From: [Phialemoniopsis] sp. UDSM-2020
Taxonomy: Eukaryota > Ascomycota > Sordariomycetes > Thyridiales > Thyridiaceae
Direction: 5' to 3'
Assembly (NCBI GenBank): GCA_018873225.1
Contig: JAEILZ010000003.1
Location: 4,464,001-4,528,000, forward strand
DNA: 64,000 bases
Shown: piece by piece, positions 56,991 to 64,000 of the stretch
Numbering within the stretch: position 1 is the stretch's first letter
How the letters are laid out: every line of letters starts with the position of its first letter
Translations under genes and position numbers: made by a program
Notes under the pieces: generated by a model
What the model was told of the DNA's origin: nothing
Database searches by the model: none
The model's input: the letters and a program-made list of their open reading frames with translations, nothing else

Positions 56991-57013
56991 GGATATCGGG
57001 CGCCGGGATATCC
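56991..57013. promoter_or_regulatory. Inverted repeat GGATATC-N9-GATATCC
   Basis: Perfect 7-base arms (GGATATC and GATATCC) flank a 9-base centre that itself contains the palindrome GGCGCC. It lies 245 bp before the maleylacetate reductase ATG and about 530 bp before the dioxygenase ATG. The dyad symmetry fits a dimeric regulator. Confidence 0.45.
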
Positions 57014-57257
57014 CCCCGCATCCGATCAACATCTTCCAGCAGCCGGGAAATCCGGATCTTTATCGTTTCTCCAACTCTATACTGTAGACTATAGCGAATT
57101 TCGAGACAGTATTGAAGAGTTGTGCAAGAAGCGAAACCGGTGTCGTGTACACTACTGATATCGGATCCATTACTTGCATTCTCCTCTCGCTCATTTCACA
57201 ACAACTGGAGATCACTCGCTCTTATAGCACCGGGAGAGCACCTTGCTTGACACAAGC

Positions 57258-58331
57258 ATGGACTCCTTCTTATACACAGCCAGCCCAGCGAGGGTCATCT
57301 TCGGTAGCGGCACAATCAAGAAGCTCCCGGAGGAGCTCGCCACCCTCGGCCTCTCCCGGCCGCTGCTGCTCTCCACCCCGTACCAGACGGGCCAGGCCGA
57401 CGACCTGAAGCAGATCCTCGGTGGGAAGATAGCAGGTCTCTTCTCCGATGCGACGATGCACACCCCCGTCGACGTGACGGACCGCGCCGTCGCGCACGCC
57501 AAGTCGACGGGCGCCGACTGCCTCGTCTCCGTCGGCGGCGGCAGCACCATCGGCCTTGGCAAGGCCATCAGCACGCGCACGGGGCTTTATCACATCGCCA
57601 TCCCGACCACCTACGCCGGCAGCGAAGTGACGCCTATCCTAGGCGAGACGGCCGACGGCAAAAAAGTCACACGTTCCGACCCTTCCATCCGACCGGGCAC
57701 AGTCATCTACGATGTGGACCTGACGCTTACGCTCCCCACCGGTATGTCCGCGACGAGCGGCGTCAACGCCATCGCGCATGCCGTCGAGGCGCTGTACGCG
57801 CAAAATGGCAACCCGATCATCAACCTCTTGGCCCAAGAAGGCGTGCGCGCCCTGGCCTCGAGCCTGCCGGGCCTGATGGCGGACCCAACCTCAAGGGAAC
57901 TCCGGTCGGCGGCGCTGTACGGCGCCTGGCTGTGCGGCACGTGCCTGGGCAGCGTGGGCATGTCGCTGCACCACAAGCTCTGCCACACGCTGGGCGGCAG
58001 CTTCGACCTGCCGCACGCCGAGACGCACACCATCGTGCTGCCTCACGCGCTCGCGTACAACCTGCCGAAAGTGCCCGGCGCGGCGGCCAAGCTGGCCGAG
58101 GTCCTGCCGGGGAGCGATGGGGACGCGATCAAGGGCCTGAATGTTCTGCTGGAGAAATTGGGCGTGGAGCGTGGGCTAGCGGCGTTTGGGATGAAAGAGG
58201 CGGACATTGACAGGGCGGCCGAGCTGGCGGCGGGCAACCCTTATTGGAACCCGCGTGAGGTTGAGCAGAAGCTGATCCGTGAGGTTATTCGAAGAGCGTG
58301 GGCTGGGGAACCTGCGAGGGCTGATTTGTGA
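57258..58331 (+). CDS. Maleylacetate reductase
   Basis: Reduces maleylacetate to 3-oxoadipate with NAD(P)H, feeding aromatic carbon to the TCA cycle; bacterial members also remove chlorine from 2-chloromaleylacetate. It is a single exon of 357 residues from the ATG of MDSFLYTASPARVIFG. The family is iron-containing alcohol dehydrogenase type: the nucleotide-binding block is SVGGGSTIGLGKAI (about 93-106), followed by IPTTYAGSEVTPI. The active-site region NAIAHAVEALYAQNG and the His-rich LHHKLCHTLGGSF and LPHAETHTIVLPH are the hallmark of maleylacetate reductases rather than other alcohol dehydrogenases. Length is normal. It forms a functional pair with the divergent dioxygenase. Confidence 0.92.
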   Translation: MDSFLYTASPARVIFGSGTIKKLPEELATLGLSRPLLLSTPYQTGQADDLKQILGGKIAGLFSDATMHTPVDVTDRAVAHAKSTGADCLVSVGGGSTIGLGKAISTRTGLYHIAIPTTYAGSEVTPILGETADGKKVTRSDPSIRPGTVIYDVDLTLTLPTGMSATSGVNAIAHAVEALYAQNGNPIINLLAQEGVRALASSLPGLMADPTSRELRSAALYGAWLCGTCLGSVGMSLHHKLCHTLGGSFDLPHAETHTIVLPHALAYNLPKVPGAAAKLAEVLPGSDGDAIKGLNVLLEKLGVERGLAAFGMKEADIDRAAELAAGNPYWNPREVEQKLIREVIRRAWAGEPARADL

Positions 58332-59626
58332 TGGGTAGTAGAGTATTTTGGCTAAGGCTGCATTATGTTCTACATAGGACACTTGAGTGATGCGGTGTCA
58401 ATTATAGCTATAAACAGGCCTCGTACTGGGCGGAGACCAGCGTGACCAAGAATAAGGCTGTAATTAGGAAACGGCAGTATTGCATTGATCAGGACAGCAC
58501 CAGGCAATATTCCTATCCCGTCTCGAAGCCCAAGTTACATTGCATTGTTCTGTGGTACCGGGCTCAAAGTCGCCGGGAACGACGAGATGTTCGCTTAACA
58601 TATAGTCCTGTGAGGCCCAACTTCGTGAAGAAGTGAACATACTGATTATGCACCCTATGAAAACATTATGTTGAACGCGCTCAGCCCAGACCGCTTGGAC
58701 TCGGCCGAACACGAGCGGCGCAAGGCCCTGTCGACGATGCGGAGTAGTATTGCGCGGCAGCAGAACAACAGCGGGCGACGTGTAGGGTGTGGCTGGATGT
58801 ACGTACGGGCTGAACAACCTGTATCTGTTACACGATGTTCACGGGTCTGCGCATCAAGCCTCTGGGGCACGTATAGTCGAAAGGCTCTGCGTACAAATAG
58901 AGGATCGCGCAATTGGGGGTTCTACGAGCCGATCTGGATGGCATCGACTTACTCCGGATATCGTACCAGGAGTAGTGGTGGTGGCTTCGACACAATCATC
59001 ATGTGTTTGACCGTTTGCTGGAATTGCCAAGGCTGGGCATTGGCATCGACTGCAGGGATGCGGCACCATTTTCTGAGTGTCCTGCAACTTGAGTTGATAC
59101 CGGGCGAATCAGATCTCAAGACATGACTCTGTCTCTCGTGGTGTGAGGGCTGTTGTCGTTGGAAGTTACCGTGGATGCTGGGAGGGAGATGGAATGCAAA
59201 TGGTTCATATTTGTTTGCTTGATTTAGCGCTAAGCCTAGCTAAACCTTAGTTATGTGGGTGCTGAGAAAGCAGGGGTTCAGTCAGGGTTCCAGGTTTATT
59301 TTAGGGGCTGCAGCTGGACCCCTTCAGCCCAACCAACAGCACTGAGACCCGTGCTGAGTTATGCACGTTGAGCTTACCAAATCTTATGCCAATATAAAGG
59401 GTTCGCGCCGCGTCCCCCCACTCACTCGACCCCCGGTCTGCGACATCCTCCAAGGTCGAACAAAGACACGACATGATTCAAAGCTGCACCATCTGATTCG
59501 CTCGCTCGGAAATCTTGCCTCTTACGAAGGATCCTTCCCGTCTGCATTCGTTCCGTAGGAGCTGTCGCGCGACGAGCGTGAATATACGCCGCGCCTCCTC
59601 CAACCTCAATCCAATCCAATCCAATC
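58332..59626. other. Intergenic region upstream of the Zn2Cys6 gene
   Basis: About 1.3 kb with no supported gene. It includes a perfect 10-bp palindrome TTAGCGCTAA (59224-59233) and, immediately before the regulator's ATG, a run of CAATC units (about 59607-59626). ORFs here lack motifs. Confidence 0.55.
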
Positions 59627-61030
59627 ATGGCCCGCAACCAGAATGGCCAACGTAGAACCAAGGTGAAGACGGGTTGTGCAACATGCAGGTCAGTCTCGCG
59701 TCCCCTTGCCGATCAGTCAGCCCCGAGACCGAGGCTTCAGGCGAGCAGCTCGGCTCTGCAGTCCTAGGCGGTGATGGAATGGCTCACACATAGCAATAGA
59801 ATAAGAAAAGTCAAATGCGACGAGACCAAGCCGTCCTGCCAGAAATGTGTCAGCACTGGCCGTACCTGCGACGGCTATGAGTCTCCTTTCAGGTTCTCCA
59901 ACAGTCGATCTGCCAACGGCGGTGCTCCTGCTGCCAACGGTGACAGGTTCCGCGGTGCGCGGGCACAGCCCATCCGGATGCGTCCCACTATGACTAACGG
60001 CACACCTACCGAGGAGATGGACATTGACCTCCTCAACCGTTACTTCTCCACCAAGACCATGTTTGACGTGAAGCTGGACTGTGACGAAGAAGCCAAGAGG
60101 ATCCTCCAAGCCAGTCAGACTGACCCGTCGGTAAGACATGCAATCTCATCTCTCAGAGCCCTGCGGGAGCACCTCGAGGTTACTACGGACGTCGGCGAAT
60201 CTGCCGCTCGGCGGACTCCTGACAACGGCTACGAATACGGCATCTCACAGTACTGCATGGCCCTTGGGGGTCTCGCGTCCAACCTATCATCTCCCGGCTC
60301 CGACGGCTTAAAGTCGGCGCTGCTCTGCTGCCAGATCTTCATCAGCATCGAGCAGGCGCGGTGGAACTTTGCCGTCATGGCCCAGCACATGATTCGCGGC
60401 CTCAGCATCATGCACGAGTACCGGGCTAGGCCAAGCTTCATCGCCAGAAACAGGCTAGTCCCGGCGAACCACGAGCAGCTACCCCTGCTAGACGTCTTCA
60501 TCATCAAGCTGTTCATCGCTCCATGCGGCTTTGCGGAGCCGGCAAAGGGCGATACGAATGGGGCTGTTTGTCCCTTGTCGCCCGTGTCCACTCCCGAGCA
60601 TACGACAGAGTCGACGCGCAACCTCCGCACAATCAAGCCAGACATGCGGACGGAGCTTACGAGGATAGCTCACTCGACGCTTGAGTACCTGGACAAGGTC
60701 TCACAAATCAGATCAGCGAAAGATGGCCTCCTACTCCTGCCTGAGAAGGCATCCCTGTTGAGCTCTCTGCAGACGTGGCTTTATGACCTTGAGAATGTCA
60801 ACATAGATCTCAAGCCTTCTGAACCCGAGCCTCTTTCAGTGACTTTTCAGCGTCAATTCCATCGGGCACTAAAAATCATTGTCTTGGGGTCTCTTGACTC
60901 GTCACCTGAACTCGATGCCGACCTGCAGGCCGAGAACGATCGGTTGCAGGAGATTGCTGTCAAGATCACCGAAGGAGTAAAGGCATACAGATCATTTGGT
61001 GCAGCGCTCAGTGGTCCCAAAACACGATAA
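59627..61030 (+). CDS. Zn2Cys6 transcription factor, candidate cluster regulator
   Basis: Exons 59627-59688 and 59800-61030 give 430 residues. The 111-bp intron splits the zinc cluster. The spliced motif is CATCRIRKVKCDETKPSC followed by QKCVSTGRTC, matching C-x2-C-x6-C-x6-C-x2-C-x6-C, the DNA-binding binuclear zinc cluster of fungal regulators. A basic linker and a weakly conserved helical middle region follow, without the full fungal transcription-factor domain. It lies between maleylacetate reductase and the halogenase, so it likely regulates the aromatic pathway, the halogenase or both (inference). The first exon begins with MARNQNGQRRTKVKTG, a common start in this family. Confidence 0.88.
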
Positions 61031-61216
61031 CGTGCTTGATCACTTCAGTACATTCACGTTTGACACGCGTTCGCACGGAGTTCATCACGCTGCATTTGGT
61101 TTCGGGTACTTGCGATCTCGCTTCATGAAATCGTTTCGCATTTCTTTCAGACTGAACCAATCTATAAGGCCTTCCGGGTTTGGAAAAACATCTACATCCA
61201 CCACTGCCAGAACTCA

Positions 61217-63662
<2,446 letters not shown>

Positions 63663-64000
63663 ATGGCCGACACTAGACCACAACACCATCCTTCTCTCAT
63701 CAAGATGGAAACCCGAAGCTTCACCTCGTCCGCCCACAGCAACAATACCAAGGTGCAGCAAGGGGGCAGCGATGTGATGCTGCTACCGCCGCTCCGAGAC
63801 GGCTTTGCTCCGGTCTCGCAGGAAGACCAGACTTTTCCGCAAGAGCAAAAGATGCAGCAGTTCAACGAGTACCCCGAAGGCGGAGCCAAAGCCTGGCTCG
63901 CCGTGGCCGGCGCGACGGCGTGCCTCGTCGTGTCGTTTGGCTGGGTCAACGTTATTGGCGTGTTTCAGGAGTACTACCAGGTCAACCAGCTGCGCGACTA
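63663..64000 (+). CDS. MFS transporter, monocarboxylate-type, N-terminal part (cut by window edge)
   Basis: The frame starts at ATG 63663 and runs off the end (about 112 residues seen). A polar, Gln/Ser-rich head of about 75 residues leads to EYPEGGAKAWLAVAGA, then hydrophobic CLVVSFGWVNVIGVFQEYY. This is the signature opening and first membrane helix of fungal monocarboxylate-permease-like MFS proteins. It is divergent from the halogenase. It may export a halogenated product or import an aromatic acid; the direction cannot be read from this part. No intron is visible within the window. Confidence 0.85.
   Translation, partial: MADTRPQHHPSLIKMETRSFTSSAHSNNTKVQQGGSDVMLLPPLRDGFAPVSQEDQTFPQEQKMQQFNEYPEGGAKAWLAVAGATACLVVSFGWVNVIGVFQEYYQVNQLRD

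Larger units (their letters stand above)
56461..57257. promoter_or_regulatory. Shared divergent promoter, dioxygenase / maleylacetate reductase
   Basis: About 800 bp separate two start codons of consecutive pathway enzymes, so it probably controls both. It carries two inverted repeats (listed separately) and several CCGG-type triplets of the kind Zn2Cys6 factors bind. The Zn2Cys6 gene at 59627 is the obvious candidate regulator (inference). Confidence 0.55.

Overview
The window is nuclear DNA of a filamentous ascomycete, most likely a Sordariomycete (inference). Genes carry short introns (about 55-110 bp) with GTAAGT-like donors and CTAAC/CTGAC branch points. GC-rich third positions leave long antisense shadow ORFs. 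Families include fungal ClpP, ILV3, LOA1/VPS66, kinesin-14, F-box/Cys proteins and Zn2Cys6 regulators. No tRNA, rRNA, CRISPR array or intact transposon was recognised.

Layout. Positions 1-15,040 are almost gene-free; only a 100-residue zinc-ribbon-like protein (7472-7774, minus) is supported. From 15,041 to 26,502 lie housekeeping genes: a conserved, probably mitochondrial protein divergent from mitochondrial ClpP; ILV3 (branched-chain amino acid synthesis) with two Gcn4/CPC1-type sites upstream; LOA1/VPS66 acyltransferase; and a C-terminal kinesin-14 with an in-frame TAG in its tail region. From 27,160 to 33,992 is a head-to-tail array of three related F-box proteins with shared Cys clusters. 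From 34,822 to 45,762 is accessory content: an uncharacterised protein, a P450, a small secreted acidic-tailed protein, a secreted HEMTH metallopeptidase, a 760-residue Cys-rich exported protein and a stand-alone thioesterase. From 46,232 to 53,925 are a CorA-like membrane protein, the 3' exons of an unresolved gene and a large protein kinase with a von Willebrand A domain.

The most interesting region is 54,481-64,000. It holds a SnoaL-like protein, hydroxyquinol 1,2-dioxygenase, maleylacetate reductase, a Zn2Cys6 regulator, a flavin-dependent halogenase and the start of an MFS transporter. Dioxygenase plus reductase would convert hydroxyquinol via maleylacetate to 3-oxoadipate. A phenolic halogenase beside a pathway whose bacterial counterparts process chlorinated hydroxyquinols suggests a compact system for making, modifying or detoxifying a (chloro)phenolic compound. 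The dioxygenase and reductase are divergent and share a promoter with two clear inverted repeats, candidate operators for the cluster regulator.

Most gene models were rebuilt by hand from splice signals and reading phase. Exon coordinates are in the evidence fields; none has transcript support.
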